A DNA stretch of 64,000 nucleotides from an uncultured Collinsella sp. (GCA_900540985.1 UQIC01000008.1:6037-70036), one strand, 5' to 3'. Positions 10,858 through 19,767 are shown, counted from the stretch's first letter. Numbers and translations: made by a program. The notes: generated by a model not told the origin, from the letters alone.

Positions 10858-10937
10858 GCGAAGTAACAGGCGCGCGCAGGTCAGACGCATCGAATCTGGC
10901 CTGCACGCGCAACACAAATCATCGCAGGGAGCACACC

Positions 10938-12209
10938 ATGGCGCGTGACACATCAAACGATCCGGTTGTTAACTTGCCGCTCGATTACAAGTTCGACGGC
11001 AACGGCAACATCATCCAAAAGGTCTTTTTTGGCGTAAATGCGGTATTCTGCCCCGTCTGGTACTGGTGGTACTTCAAAAGCAATCGTGATCCCAACTTTT
11101 GGGTCGGTGACAGCGACATGGACGGCTATGATCCCGAGGAATGCGCTACCGAGTTCCTGCACCGCATGGATAACTTTACGCCCGAGGAGAGCTGCAACCT
11201 CTTTGAAGTCGCAAAGTATTGCGACCGCATGACGGGTGTTACCGTCTTTGACGTCGTAAACGGGCGAAATGTAAACGAACGACACCTGGATGACTACTAC
11301 ACCGGCTACGACCTTGGCATCGAAGATGATGACGAGGACGAAGAAGACAACACAGACATCGAGATGGAGTTTGACGGGCAACCTGTTAGCCCCCAGCCGA
11401 TGCGCGTATGCGACGAGGGCCCCTGCCAGTTTATGCTGCCGCCCGTTTTAAGCTGCGGAACGGACGACGGTTCTGGCTACGAGGTCGAGATTCCCCTGCG
11501 CGCCAAAACGACCAAGAGCGGTACTCCGCAGGAGCGACTATCGTTCTATATCCCCGCCGACGTCGCCGTACAGTGGTTCCGCGAGGTCACGGGCGAGCCG
11601 CAGGCCGACTACCAGCTGTTCCAAACCGTTTGGATGGGTCAGGCCAATCTGCTTGAGAATCCGCACTTTGTCGACCACCTGTTTTCCTATGCGTTTTGGC
11701 AGGAGCGACTGCTGCGCATCCTGCACTACACGTACAAGCGGGGCAAAGTGCAGAGTGTGCGCATCGTTGCCGACTACGAAGGCGACGCCGCCGAGTTTAT
11801 TGACAAGTACTACCCGGAGGCCGAGGTCATCGGTCATCAGGGCAATGAGAACGCCTTTGAAACGGGAGCCGCCTATCTGGTGGACCTCACGCTGGACTAC
11901 AAATACAAGAGCGACAAGCTTGTCGAGAAAAAGACGTTCTCGGTCCTTGGCATCTTTGGACGCGAATGGTATCGACTCTTTAGTGGCAATCCCAACGCCA
12001 CCGTTGATGATTTCTATGCATGGTGCGAGCAAACCGACACCTACGAGCCCCTACGTCAGGCAGCCGAAACCGCCGGCGCAATCGTTCAGTACACCACCTA
12101 CGGGCTAAAGGACGGCAAGCTCACCAGCAAGCGCACCGAAGATCTCCAAGGCCGCACCAATGTCGAGATTAACGAGGCGGCCGAGCTGAGGGATCGCGTG
12201 TTTACGTAG
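10938..12209 (+). CDS. Unknown protein with internal repeat, first gene of the RyR/TIR operon
   Basis: A 423-residue protein I do not recognise. An N-terminal segment (LPLDYKFDGNGNIIQKVFFG, then PVWYWWYF) is echoed near the C-terminus (LTLDYKYKSDKLVEKKTFS, then REWYRLF), suggesting an internal duplication around a very acidic linker (DDDEDEEDNTDIEME). No signal peptide or clear membrane span. The start at 10938 follows GGGAG. It is transcribed from P4 and followed after 59 bp by the ion-channel gene. Like the 8151 protein it is a soluble, duplicated, Tyr/Trp-rich protein, so it may be a scaffold or sensor of the same system. That is inference. Confidence 0.7.
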   Translation: MARDTSNDPVVNLPLDYKFDGNGNIIQKVFFGVNAVFCPVWYWWYFKSNRDPNFWVGDSDMDGYDPEECATEFLHRMDNFTPEESCNLFEVAKYCDRMTGVTVFDVVNGRNVNERHLDDYYTGYDLGIEDDDEDEEDNTDIEMEFDGQPVSPQPMRVCDEGPCQFMLPPVLSCGTDDGSGYEVEIPLRAKTTKSGTPQERLSFYIPADVAVQWFREVTGEPQADYQLFQTVWMGQANLLENPHFVDHLFSYAFWQERLLRILHYTYKRGKVQSVRIVADYEGDAAEFIDKYYPEAEVIGHQGNENAFETGAAYLVDLTLDYKYKSDKLVEKKTFSVLGIFGREWYRLFSGNPNATVDDFYAWCEQTDTYEPLRQAAETAGAIVQYTTYGLKDGKLTSKRTEDLQGRTNVEINEAAELRDRVFT

Positions 12210-12268
12210 GCGGTGGGAAGATATGCCCATTTGCTCACACTGCCCTCTAATCCTAGGAGGTTTCTACT

Positions 12269-13780
12269 TTGGCTGAAATCTTATGGACCCTAGCGTCCCC
12301 GATCGCTTTCGTCGCACTCTGTTGCTCTGTCTTCCTGGAGCTCCACAGTCATCAGTACAGGCTCTTTGGCCATGAAATAGATTATGATCGTCGCCTCGTC
12401 GCCTTCATCGTCCTTGCCATTGGAGCCCTTTTCCTGTTCGCGCCCGTTACCTGGGAGCAATGCTTTTCATCCGACCTTGGCGAGGGCTGGGAACCAGGGG
12501 GCTGGAATTATATCAGCTGGTTCATCACCAACCTATTCACAGTTGGCTGGACAACAACCATCCAGACTGGCCTTACCGATATAACATCGGTCGTCAACGG
12601 CGTCATCCCCAACCAAGCATGCCGCCTGTTCTATTCGCTGCTAACACTCGCATACATCATTGCCCTTCCCGTTGAAGTTGGCCTACTTGCCTTCAACGCC
12701 GTCGTCACACGCCTCTCGGGCAGCGTGATCAAGCATCACCTCAAGCATGCCGACCATGCAATTATCTTTGAGAGCGTCGACGCCAACGCCGAGTTGCTCG
12801 CGCGTGATATCGTTAACAACATCAAGGACGGAACGCTCAATAACGCGAATGGCAACGGCGACATCGCCCTCATCTTTTGTCTAGGCAGCGACAAGGACGG
12901 CGAACGTCAGCGCGTACTGCGCAATCTGTGCCAGGGCTATGTGCGCTATGTGTTCACCGACTCCGAAGCAGCCGATGTGCTCACAACGATTGCATCGCTG
13001 CGCGATGCAGTTAAGCATCTACCCGCAGTTGACGTCGTCGCAACGAGCGAAGAAACCGAACACAATGTCAGCGCAACGATCGACACGCTCGAAGCGACGC
13101 ACAAGGATCCTCAGGCCGACTGCGCGCCCAAGATTACGCTCCATTGTCTTCACAGCAACCCCGACGACCCGAGAGTTTTTGATGCCATCAAGCCCTATCC
13201 AAAAAACGTCAATCTGCACCTGGTTTCTCGTACGCAAAACGAAATCTACAACGTTCTGGACGAGGCGCCCCTTTTCAGATGGCTTGCTCCTGTCGACATC
13301 ACCCGCGACGACAGCACCAAGCTCCAAAACCTCACAGTGCTCGTAATTGGCGCAGGAGATTACGGTATGCAGGCGGCACGCACCGCATACTGGATGGGCC
13401 GTCTGCCGCAGGTAAAGCTCAGCATTGTGATCGTCGATCCTAATGCCCACGAAATCGTCGAGCGCGAGGCGGCACGATATCCCGAAATGCTCGGAGAGAT
13501 CCAAGACGGGACACCTACGGTGCGTTTTGTCGAGGCCAGCGCCCCCTCAATCACGCTTGACCGCCTTATGGCAGGCAACAGCGTCGCTGCTCTGCACTAC
13601 GACCTTCAGAGCAAGTGCGTGGCATGTGATGACAGTTGTGTCCTGCTGCCCGATAACGCATTCGTTTATGCCTTTGTAACCACGGGCAGCTGCAGCCAGA
13701 ACCTTTCATGCTCCCTTATGTTGCAACGGCAGATTTTCAACCGCTTTGTCGAGCATGGCACTCCAAACTACATGAAGTAA
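12269..13780 (+). CDS. TrkA/RyR-type ion-channel protein, N-terminal part (split gene)
   Basis: A 503-residue membrane protein. Hydrophobic segments lie near residues 5-25, 41-59 and 121-147, with a re-entrant-looking WFITNLFTVGWTT between the second and third; TVGW (91-94) resembles a K+-channel selectivity filter. Two Rossmann-like halves follow, the second with GAGDYG (361-366) as in TrkA-N NAD-binding domains. The start is TTG at 12269 after AGGAGG. Its TAA stop at 13778-13780 is followed in the same frame by 21 open codons and then the 13844 gene, which carries the RyR-like domain normally fused to such proteins. I read the two as one gene interrupted by a nonsense codon. Confidence 0.75.
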   Translation: MAEILWTLASPIAFVALCCSVFLELHSHQYRLFGHEIDYDRRLVAFIVLAIGALFLFAPVTWEQCFSSDLGEGWEPGGWNYISWFITNLFTVGWTTTIQTGLTDITSVVNGVIPNQACRLFYSLLTLAYIIALPVEVGLLAFNAVVTRLSGSVIKHHLKHADHAIIFESVDANAELLARDIVNNIKDGTLNNANGNGDIALIFCLGSDKDGERQRVLRNLCQGYVRYVFTDSEAADVLTTIASLRDAVKHLPAVDVVATSEETEHNVSATIDTLEATHKDPQADCAPKITLHCLHSNPDDPRVFDAIKPYPKNVNLHLVSRTQNEIYNVLDEAPLFRWLAPVDITRDDSTKLQNLTVLVIGAGDYGMQAARTAYWMGRLPQVKLSIVIVDPNAHEIVEREAARYPEMLGEIQDGTPTVRFVEASAPSITLDRLMAGNSVAALHYDLQSKCVACDDSCVLLPDNAFVYAFVTTGSCSQNLSCSLMLQRQIFNRFVEHGTPNYMK

Positions 13781-13843
13781 CGCCCTGTTATTTGCCCTCA
13801 CATCGAGAGCGAAGAGATTCTTAAAGCCTTAAGAAAGCTCGCC

Positions 13844-14659
13844 ATGACCGCAGCAAGTTCCGAAAAGGAAAAGGACCCCATCGTCGGAATCATGCATCCC
13901 TTCGGTTCTCGCAAAGCTTTCTTTACCTACAACAATCTCCTCAACAATAAGCTTGAACAGCGCGCTATACAGCTCAATGCGGTATATGAGATGTGCAACT
14001 ATGACCATGCCACCGTCAGCTATGATGCCTCCATGCCAGACGATACGGCGCGCGACAAATTTAACAAGAGTGAATGGAACAAATGCAGCAGTCGCGCGTC
14101 GGCCGCGTATCTTCCCAGTCGCTTTTGGTCGGTTGGTCTATCGGAAACCATCGATACGCTCGAAAACGACTATCTGGCGAAACTAGAAGGCGGAAGAAGC
14201 GAAGGCCTAGACAATGGTCATCTGGTAAGACAATACCTACTCGAAAATAAAAAGAAAGGCGATACATTGGAGACCTTCGCCAACAATGAAGCCAATTATC
14301 GCAGAAGAATTAAAACTATCTGCCTATTGGGCGATATAGAGCACGAGCGCTGGCTCGCTTACTGTCAGGCAATAGGTATGACCGAGCTGGGGCACGGCAC
14401 CAGAGAGGACGAGAGGGATCAGCGCAGGCGCGCATATAATGTCAATCTTCTCCTTAAAGGGGAGGAGCCCGAAGACAAGCCCGAAGACAAGCCCGAAGGC
14501 ACGAATAAGTCTGAGACCCTCATGCGTCACGCCTACATGACACCCGACAACGACGTACTCGGCGCTCGCGGATTCTTGCTAGGCAAAGACGTCTACGCCT
14601 ACGACCGAATCATCGTCGCCCTCTCAGCCCGCATCGCCAAGGGCAGCATCGTCAAATAA
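13844..14659 (+). CDS. RyR-domain protein, C-terminal part of the split channel gene
   Basis: 271 residues if started at the ATG at 13844, which has only a poor ribosome binding site. The open frame in fact extends back to the stop of the upstream gene (13778-13780), with plausible coding sequence between (RPVICPHIES...). The region LNAVYEMCNYDH...SRASAAYLPSRF and the EHERWLAYCQAIGM segment (EHERW at 166-170), followed by RHAYMTPDNDV and YDR, match the ryanodine-receptor-type RyR repeat of bacterial TrkA-RyR proteins. The segment is more A+T-rich than the island average. It ends 26 bp before the TIR gene. Either an independent RyR subunit or the disabled tail of the channel. Confidence 0.65.
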   Translation: MTAASSEKEKDPIVGIMHPFGSRKAFFTYNNLLNNKLEQRAIQLNAVYEMCNYDHATVSYDASMPDDTARDKFNKSEWNKCSSRASAAYLPSRFWSVGLSETIDTLENDYLAKLEGGRSEGLDNGHLVRQYLLENKKKGDTLETFANNEANYRRRIKTICLLGDIEHERWLAYCQAIGMTELGHGTREDERDQRRRAYNVNLLLKGEEPEDKPEDKPEGTNKSETLMRHAYMTPDNDVLGARGFLLGKDVYAYDRIIVALSARIAKGSIVK

Positions 14660-14685
14660 CAGCAATCGGCAAAACGGAGGAACCC

Positions 14686-15741
14686 ATGAGCCAGCAGCAG
14701 TCCATGCTAGGGGTTGAAAAAGATGAAAATGGCAACACCCTGGTAAAGGTCTTTATTAGTTACAGACGCAACGACAATCTATTCAACCATCTCCTAGATA
14801 TTGTTAACCGAACAATGGACAAGCTTAACAACGATCTTCTCAAGGACACCGAATACCGAGTGGATAAGGTGATCGACTTAAATTCAATCAGTCTCGGCGA
14901 TAAGTGGCAAGAGAAGATCGATAAAGATCTGTCCAACAGCGATATCCTCCTAGCATTTATTACAGAAGCATACCTTACAAGCGATCCTTGCCGATATGAA
15001 TTCAACACGTTTCGCACGAATCAAATTGACACTCGAAACGATAGTGAAAAACACCACGGAAGCCTTTGTGTTCCGGTTTTTTGGGCTGCCCAAAAAACCG
15101 TTGCAGAGAAACTGAGCGATAAATCCAAGCTGCATTTTGATAATGAAGAGGATTCTGAAGCCGCCTACACAAATGCTTGCGAAACTTGGACAAAAATCAA
15201 AGAGGTCAATGGCGTCGAGGGCATATTGCCAAAACTGATCGACTTGCTCAAGAACGAAGCCCAAGGTCCTGATTATTTCTTTATTAGAGACTGTATTGTT
15301 CAATGGCTTGCCAATAAAGTCAAAGCTGCCATCGATCATATGCAAGAAGACGCTACTGAAGAAATCGAAGACATCCCCGTCAAAATCAGCGCCCCACAAG
15401 ACATATCGGAAATCGAGCTTCATACGTACGGTCGTGGATCCGATGCAATCGGGTATTTCACAAGCGATGGCTTCATTGTAATGAACGGCTCAAAAATTGC
15501 CGAAGGCACCACCGCATCTGCCCGCAAGCCCATATATGAAAGCCGTCAAAAATACCAGCACCTCATCAATGGGGACAACATCCTAACCGAAAAACTGGTA
15601 TTCCCAACCCCCTCTGCTGCATCTGCGTTTGTTATCGGTCGCTGCAGTAGTGGCATGGCTGACTGGAAGACCAAGGACGGCAAGCAGCTTGGCGAGCTGC
15701 TCGAGGAGGAAAAAAAGAAGGCAGCTGCTGTTCAGAAATAG
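14686..15741 (+). CDS. TIR-domain protein
   Basis: A 351-residue protein with an N-terminal TIR domain: VKVFISYRRND (20-30) is the first strand and box 1, SLGDKWQEKIDKDLSNSDILLAFIT (69-93) the central helix and strand, and SDPCRYEF (99-106) the WCxxE-like region with Glu105 as the likely NADase catalytic residue. The C-terminal 200 residues contain no motif I recognise. Bacterial TIR proteins in defence hydrolyse or cyclise NAD+. The gene follows the RyR/channel gene by 26 bp with GGAGG before its ATG and is visibly more A+T-rich than its neighbours, a sign of transfer. It is the last gene before a strong terminator. Confidence 0.8.
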   Translation: MSQQQSMLGVEKDENGNTLVKVFISYRRNDNLFNHLLDIVNRTMDKLNNDLLKDTEYRVDKVIDLNSISLGDKWQEKIDKDLSNSDILLAFITEAYLTSDPCRYEFNTFRTNQIDTRNDSEKHHGSLCVPVFWAAQKTVAEKLSDKSKLHFDNEEDSEAAYTNACETWTKIKEVNGVEGILPKLIDLLKNEAQGPDYFFIRDCIVQWLANKVKAAIDHMQEDATEEIEDIPVKISAPQDISEIELHTYGRGSDAIGYFTSDGFIVMNGSKIAEGTTASARKPIYESRQKYQHLINGDNILTEKLVFPTPSAASAFVIGRCSSGMADWKTKDGKQLGELLEEEKKKAAAVQK

Positions 15742-15743
15742 AC

Positions 15744-15778
15744 AAAAGGGGGCTCGGTTCAAAACCGAGCCCCCTTTT
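15744..15778. terminator. Bidirectional intrinsic terminator
   Basis: Perfect 16-bp inverted repeat AAAAGGGGGCTCGGTT / AACCGAGCCCCCTTTT with a 3-nt loop, between the convergent TIR gene and the minus-strand operon. Confidence 0.9.
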
Positions 15779-15828
15779 CATTTAGCTATGGCTTTGCGAC
15801 AAACACTGATCCATCCCTTTGGAGAATC

Positions 15829-16827
15829 CTACCGCTCCTCCAGCGTCCAGCCCTTCTGGGCGCAAAGGTCACGCAGGGTTGCCACCAGGTCCGCATTGGT
15901 GTTGCTGTCGACCACGATCTTGTCGATATGATCCGCAGCGATGTTGAGCTTGGGGAACGAGTGGCTGCAGCCCGACAGGTTGAGCTCACCGACGTTGCAG
16001 GTAATCTCGAGTGCGCCAAGAATGTCATCGTTCGAAAGATCAATCTTCTCGACGTCACCCTGAAGGCCCTGGTCAACGGTAAAGAACATCAGGTTCTTAA
16101 GACCCGAGGCGTTGATGGAACTGACAGCACCCTTAAGGCCCTCGATCTTAAAGGCATTAAGCTTGGGGCAGACGCTCAGGTCGAGGTCCTGGGTCGTCAT
16201 GTCGCCAAACTTGAGCACCTCGAGTGCCTCGAGCTCGCTAAAGTCCGCACTCTTGGCGCTCAGGGTATTGATGCCGAGCGTATCGAGCTTGTCCAGCTTG
16301 CTAATGGGCGTGAAATCCGTCACCTCGTCACTCACAACCAACTCCGTGATGCGTTGGGTCTCCTTGGCGGTCAGCTGGCCATCGTCATCGTTATCGTAGT
16401 CGGCAAGCAACCCGTGCAGCGTATCATCCGAGATCGCATCAACATCGACGAGACCTTTTTCTTTCTTGGTCTCGGAGCCAGAGGCGTCAGTTGAGCTCGA
16501 CTCTTTAGAGGCGCTCGACGAGGCTCCCCCGCCGCCCTGCACATCACCGACGCCGCCAATCACGGCGAAAGCGGCAACCGCGCCTATGACCACAACCGCC
16601 GCAAGCACTACCAGGGCGCGAACGCCGCCCAAGCGAGAGACGGCTTCATCAGCACGCTCAGCTGCCTGCCCAGCAGACTGTTCGGTTGCCTGCCCGTTCG
16701 GACGCATATTCACCCGCACATCCGGCGTCTCGGCAGCCTGCTCATGAGCCCCGCCCGAAGGCTGCTCGGTTACACGCTGAACCCGTTCGTTATCCCGCCA
16801 AGACATGTCGGGCTTAAAATTCGCCAT
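15829..16827 (-). CDS. Membrane-anchored protein with EF-hand-like loop and leucine-rich-type repeats
   Basis: 332 residues. A Gln/Glu-rich cytoplasmic N-terminus of about 70 residues precedes one membrane segment (VRALVVLAAVVVIGAVAAFAV). A Ser-rich linker and then a canonical 12-residue calcium loop (DNDDDGQLTAKE) follow. The rest has repeated short strands (LDTLGINTL, LEVLKFGD, LNAFKIEGL) like an irregular leucine-rich repeat fold, predicted outside the cell. The start at 16827 follows GAGGAG. It is a paralogue of the next gene and the last gene of the ten-gene operon. Role unknown; calcium sensing is inference from the loop. Confidence 0.7.
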   Translation of the reverse strand: MANFKPDMSWRDNERVQRVTEQPSGGAHEQAAETPDVRVNMRPNGQATEQSAGQAAERADEAVSRLGGVRALVVLAAVVVIGAVAAFAVIGGVGDVQGGGGASSSASKESSSTDASGSETKKEKGLVDVDAISDDTLHGLLADYDNDDDGQLTAKETQRITELVVSDEVTDFTPISKLDKLDTLGINTLSAKSADFSELEALEVLKFGDMTTQDLDLSVCPKLNAFKIEGLKGAVSSINASGLKNLMFFTVDQGLQGDVEKIDLSNDDILGALEITCNVGELNLSGCSHSFPKLNIAADHIDKIVVDSNTNADLVATLRDLCAQKGWTLEER

Positions 16828-16854
16828 ATCGCTTCTCCTCACTTGAGCGCATCG

Positions 16855-17760
16855 CTACTGCTGCTCCATGGTGTAACCGTAGTCACTGCTCATTTTTTGC
16901 AAATACTCGACCAGGCTGCTGCTCGTGTCGCTGTCGTACAAGATCTTGCCAACGCAATTGGGCGTAAAAGTGTAATGGAAGGCATCTTCCCTGCCTGCCC
17001 CGCGCAGATTAAGCGTGTCGACTCTGCTACTGATCTTCAGAACCTCGAGGTTCACATCACCCGACAGGTCAAGCGTCCCAATACTGCCATCAAGGCCTTC
17101 GATCTGGACGTTCGTCAACGAGGACATGTTTTTGGCATTCAAGGTATCGACGGGGCTCTCGAGCCTGTTTATGGTAACGCGCTGTAGCTGAGGAAAACGT
17201 GTGAGATCAACCTGAGGCACCGAGCAGTCGCCAATGGACAGATGAGTGATATTGCTAATGGAGCTTATGTCGTAGTTTTCGCTGTCGTAATCGCCGATGC
17301 CAAACGTCGTGATGTTGTGGAAGCTGGCCAACAGCGGAAGCGAATCAAACGACTCGACATCGATTGAGCTAGCTTCATCCGCAGTCTCTTGCGAAATATT
17401 GCCGTCCTCATCTGCATCGAGCGCTAAGTCCGAGCGCAGCGCCTCGTCCGTAATTTCATCGAGCGTAAGCACCGTGGCCTTTTTCGCTTCTTCCTGGTGT
17501 CGCTCCTCTTTTTCTTTTTTACGCTGAGCGCGCGCCGCCTCCTCTTCTTGCTGTTGTTTGGCCTCGGCGCGCTGCTCGGTCTGCCGATTGGTGTCGGAGA
17601 TGCCGCTTGTGATGGACGTGACCGCCACAATCGCGATGACTATCACCACGGCAAGAACGATCACTACGCGCGGACCGCCCAAGCGGTTCACGATATCGTT
17701 GATATCCGATCCGTTGGATCCGGCGCCCCCGCGGTCAGACCCGTTCTGATTAATTGCCAT
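16855..17760 (-). CDS. Paralogous membrane-anchored EF-hand-like/leucine-rich protein
   Basis: 301 residues with the same layout as the 15829 protein: short N-terminus, one membrane segment (VVIVLAVVIVIAIVAVTSI), a charged coiled-coil-like stretch (QRAEAKQQQEEEAARAQRKKEKEERHQEEAKK), an EF-hand-like loop DADEDGNISQET whose last position is Thr rather than Glu, and strand repeats (HLSIGDC, LQRVTINRL, LTNVQIEGL, LEVLKISS). The start at 17760 follows GGAGGGGG. The pair probably arose by tandem duplication. Function not known. Confidence 0.7.
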   Translation of the reverse strand: MAINQNGSDRGGAGSNGSDINDIVNRLGGPRVVIVLAVVIVIAIVAVTSITSGISDTNRQTEQRAEAKQQQEEEAARAQRKKEKEERHQEEAKKATVLTLDEITDEALRSDLALDADEDGNISQETADEASSIDVESFDSLPLLASFHNITTFGIGDYDSENYDISSISNITHLSIGDCSVPQVDLTRFPQLQRVTINRLESPVDTLNAKNMSSLTNVQIEGLDGSIGTLDLSGDVNLEVLKISSRVDTLNLRGAGREDAFHYTFTPNCVGKILYDSDTSSSLVEYLQKMSSDYGYTMEQQ

Positions 17761-17781
17761 CCGTGTTTCCCCCTCCGCCGC

Positions 17782-19023
17782 CTACAGGCGGTCCTTGTCG
17801 AAGTAGTCAGCGTCGCGCCAGTCACCGCGCCAGCGGTAGGCGTGGGCGTTCTCGCGCGACCAGTCGCTCAGGTGGCGCAGGATGAAGCGGCTCATGTCGT
17901 CCGCGAGCGGTTCGATCGGCCCCACGCGCCGCGCCTCGGCCGCCTGCTCCCAGAACGAGTACGCCATGAGGTAGAACGTGCCGGCATCGACGTAGTCGCC
18001 CGGGTAGGCGGGGTCGTCGAACCAGCCGTGCGTATCGGGCGTGCCGTTTTGCTCGCACCACTCCGCCACGTTGAGGGCGAGGCTCATCAGGGTCGTGTAG
18101 TCCTGCGGGTCGCCCGAGGCGAGCGCCTCGTGCAGGTTGGACATGGGGCCCTCGGCGCCGTAGGCCGGGTAGTACAGGTCCCAGATCCTCGACGCCGCGT
18201 CGTCAGTGAGCTCCATCTGCGAGGGGCGGTCGCCCAGGCCGTCGTCGTAGACGGGCGCGTTGGGATCCTCCCCCGTGAAGGCCCCGACGCCGTAATCGAG
18301 CGTGGAGGCGCTGTTGCGGGCGCCGCGGGCGGCGCGGGCCATGGAGCCGAAGACCGAGTAGCCGCTGTGGTAGCCGCGGACCGTCTCGGTGACGAGCCGG
18401 CGCAGGCTGAAGTTGGCGTGGGCGCGGTCGCGGGCCTCGCGGGTGGCGGCGGAACCGCGGAAGAAATACGTGGCGCCGATGATTAGCTGCTTAATGATCA
18501 TGCTCAAAGGGCCGGCAATGATTTCCGTCACAACTACGAGAAGGCCGATGAATACAACGGCGGCCAAAGCGAATGGATTGAATGCGCTATACCCTGGCGC
18601 CGGAAGCCCCGTATGCAACACATCGTCTCCGCCAACGTTCAAGTACATGCGGTACCAGACCGAGCAAAGTCCCCAAACCGTAAAAATACGCAGCGGGAAA
18701 TACCGAACAATGGTGGGAATCGCGTCCACAATGCGCGAAAGATTGATGTTAAAGCGAGGGCGATTCGCGCCCTCGTTGTTAACCGGAGTAGCCGCCTCCG
18801 GATCGCCCGGAAGAGGCACGCCGGCGCGGCGCGCACGCAGGCGGTCGAGACGCTCCTGAGTAGAAACCGTTTGAGCCTGCGGTACATCTGACGAAATGGA
18901 CGTTCCCGCAGTCTCACCCGCGAACGATGTCGCGTCCTCCTGCTGTCCCTCAGCACGAGCGCTATAAAGACGCGCGAGACGCTCTTGCGCCGACAAGCCT
19001 TCTTGCTGTTTATCGTTTGCCAT
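17782..19023 (-). CDS. Two-span membrane protein, unknown function
   Basis: 413 residues, not recognised. The first 90 residues are hydrophilic and contain a duplicated SAQERLARLYSAR / STQERLDRLRARR unit. Two hydrophobic stretches follow (about 108-130, FPLRIFTVWGLCSVWY, and about 150-180, FALAAVVFIGLLVVVTEIIAG). The C-terminal 220 residues are soluble, rich in Asp, Tyr and Trp. The start at 19023 follows AAAGGC. The DNA of the C-terminal part (17782-18470) is visibly more GC-rich than the N-terminal part. Operon position between kinase-side genes and the EF-hand pair suggests a membrane complex. Confidence 0.7.
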   Translation of the reverse strand: MANDKQQEGLSAQERLARLYSARAEGQQEDATSFAGETAGTSISSDVPQAQTVSTQERLDRLRARRAGVPLPGDPEAATPVNNEGANRPRFNINLSRIVDAIPTIVRYFPLRIFTVWGLCSVWYRMYLNVGGDDVLHTGLPAPGYSAFNPFALAAVVFIGLLVVVTEIIAGPLSMIIKQLIIGATYFFRGSAATREARDRAHANFSLRRLVTETVRGYHSGYSVFGSMARAARGARNSASTLDYGVGAFTGEDPNAPVYDDGLGDRPSQMELTDDAASRIWDLYYPAYGAEGPMSNLHEALASGDPQDYTTLMSLALNVAEWCEQNGTPDTHGWFDDPAYPGDYVDAGTFYLMAYSFWEQAAEARRVGPIEPLADDMSRFILRHLSDWSRENAHAYRWRGDWRDADYFDKDRL

Positions 19024-19041
19024 ATGTTTTGCCTTTATCTA

Positions 19042-19668
19042 TTAGTAATGGAAGTGTGTCTGGGCATAGCGGTTAAGCGCATACCCAAACTCCCTGGTCA
19101 CCGTCTTAATAGTGTGCGTCTCCATCTTTCTGGTCTGAGGATTACGCCGGTTAAAGACGAACGTGGGCATAAAGCCGCTCACTTCTTGAAACCCGCTCAG
19201 CGAATTAAAGGGGATGATAATCGGCGGATTGGAATTGCCCGGAGCGAAAAGCCTGCCCGCCACCGCCTTGCTATGACCCAAGCCTGGAACGAGCGACTTG
19301 ACCACAGAATGGTTATCGAGCGTTGACCCCTCACGCTTGGCGATAATCTCAAGGTGGTTCTCGTAAATCCTAATAGAACATGGACGCCCATCGTACGAGC
19401 CCAGGCCCTCATTGATCACCACGTCGTTTCGAATCTCACGTTGAGCCATGTTCGAACGCGAGTGTGTATTTGTTTGAGAGCCGCGTTGAGACGCCACGTT
19501 CTCAATACCCAACATGTCATCAAAGGCAGCCATGGCGCGTCGCTCGGTGCCATGGAGACCGTCATTGCGTTGCGGTGTATTGGGAACCTGCGGTCGAGGC
19601 GCCATCGGTCGCTGTTGGCGACCATTATTGGAATCCGAGAAAATATTCCCCAGTCGTAGCGTGGGCAT
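19042..19668 (-). CDS. Small soluble protein, possibly PH/GRAM-like
   Basis: 208 residues, not recognised with certainty. A disordered Pro/Arg/Asn-rich N-terminus of about 75 residues is followed by a compact beta-rich region: CSIRIYENHLEIIAK, then IIIPFNSLSGFQEV and TFVFNRRNPQ..., and a final helix (REFGYALNRYAQ). That strand order is reminiscent of bacterial PH or GRAM domains, which bind membranes or peptides, but the match is by eye only. The start at 19668 follows GGAG. It lies 18 bp upstream of the next gene and 99 bp after the kinase gene. Confidence 0.6.
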   Translation of the reverse strand: MPTLRLGNIFSDSNNGRQQRPMAPRPQVPNTPQRNDGLHGTERRAMAAFDDMLGIENVASQRGSQTNTHSRSNMAQREIRNDVVINEGLGSYDGRPCSIRIYENHLEIIAKREGSTLDNHSVVKSLVPGLGHSKAVAGRLFAPGNSNPPIIIPFNSLSGFQEVSGFMPTFVFNRRNPQTRKMETHTIKTVTREFGYALNRYAQTHFHY

Positions 19669-19767
19669 ACCATGCTCCTATCGTTTATCAAAATTAACAG
19701 GTCACCAAGGAGCCAGAAACCCTCCTTGGCGACCCAAAACAGTTCATGAAAAGAGCGACCCGCTCTA

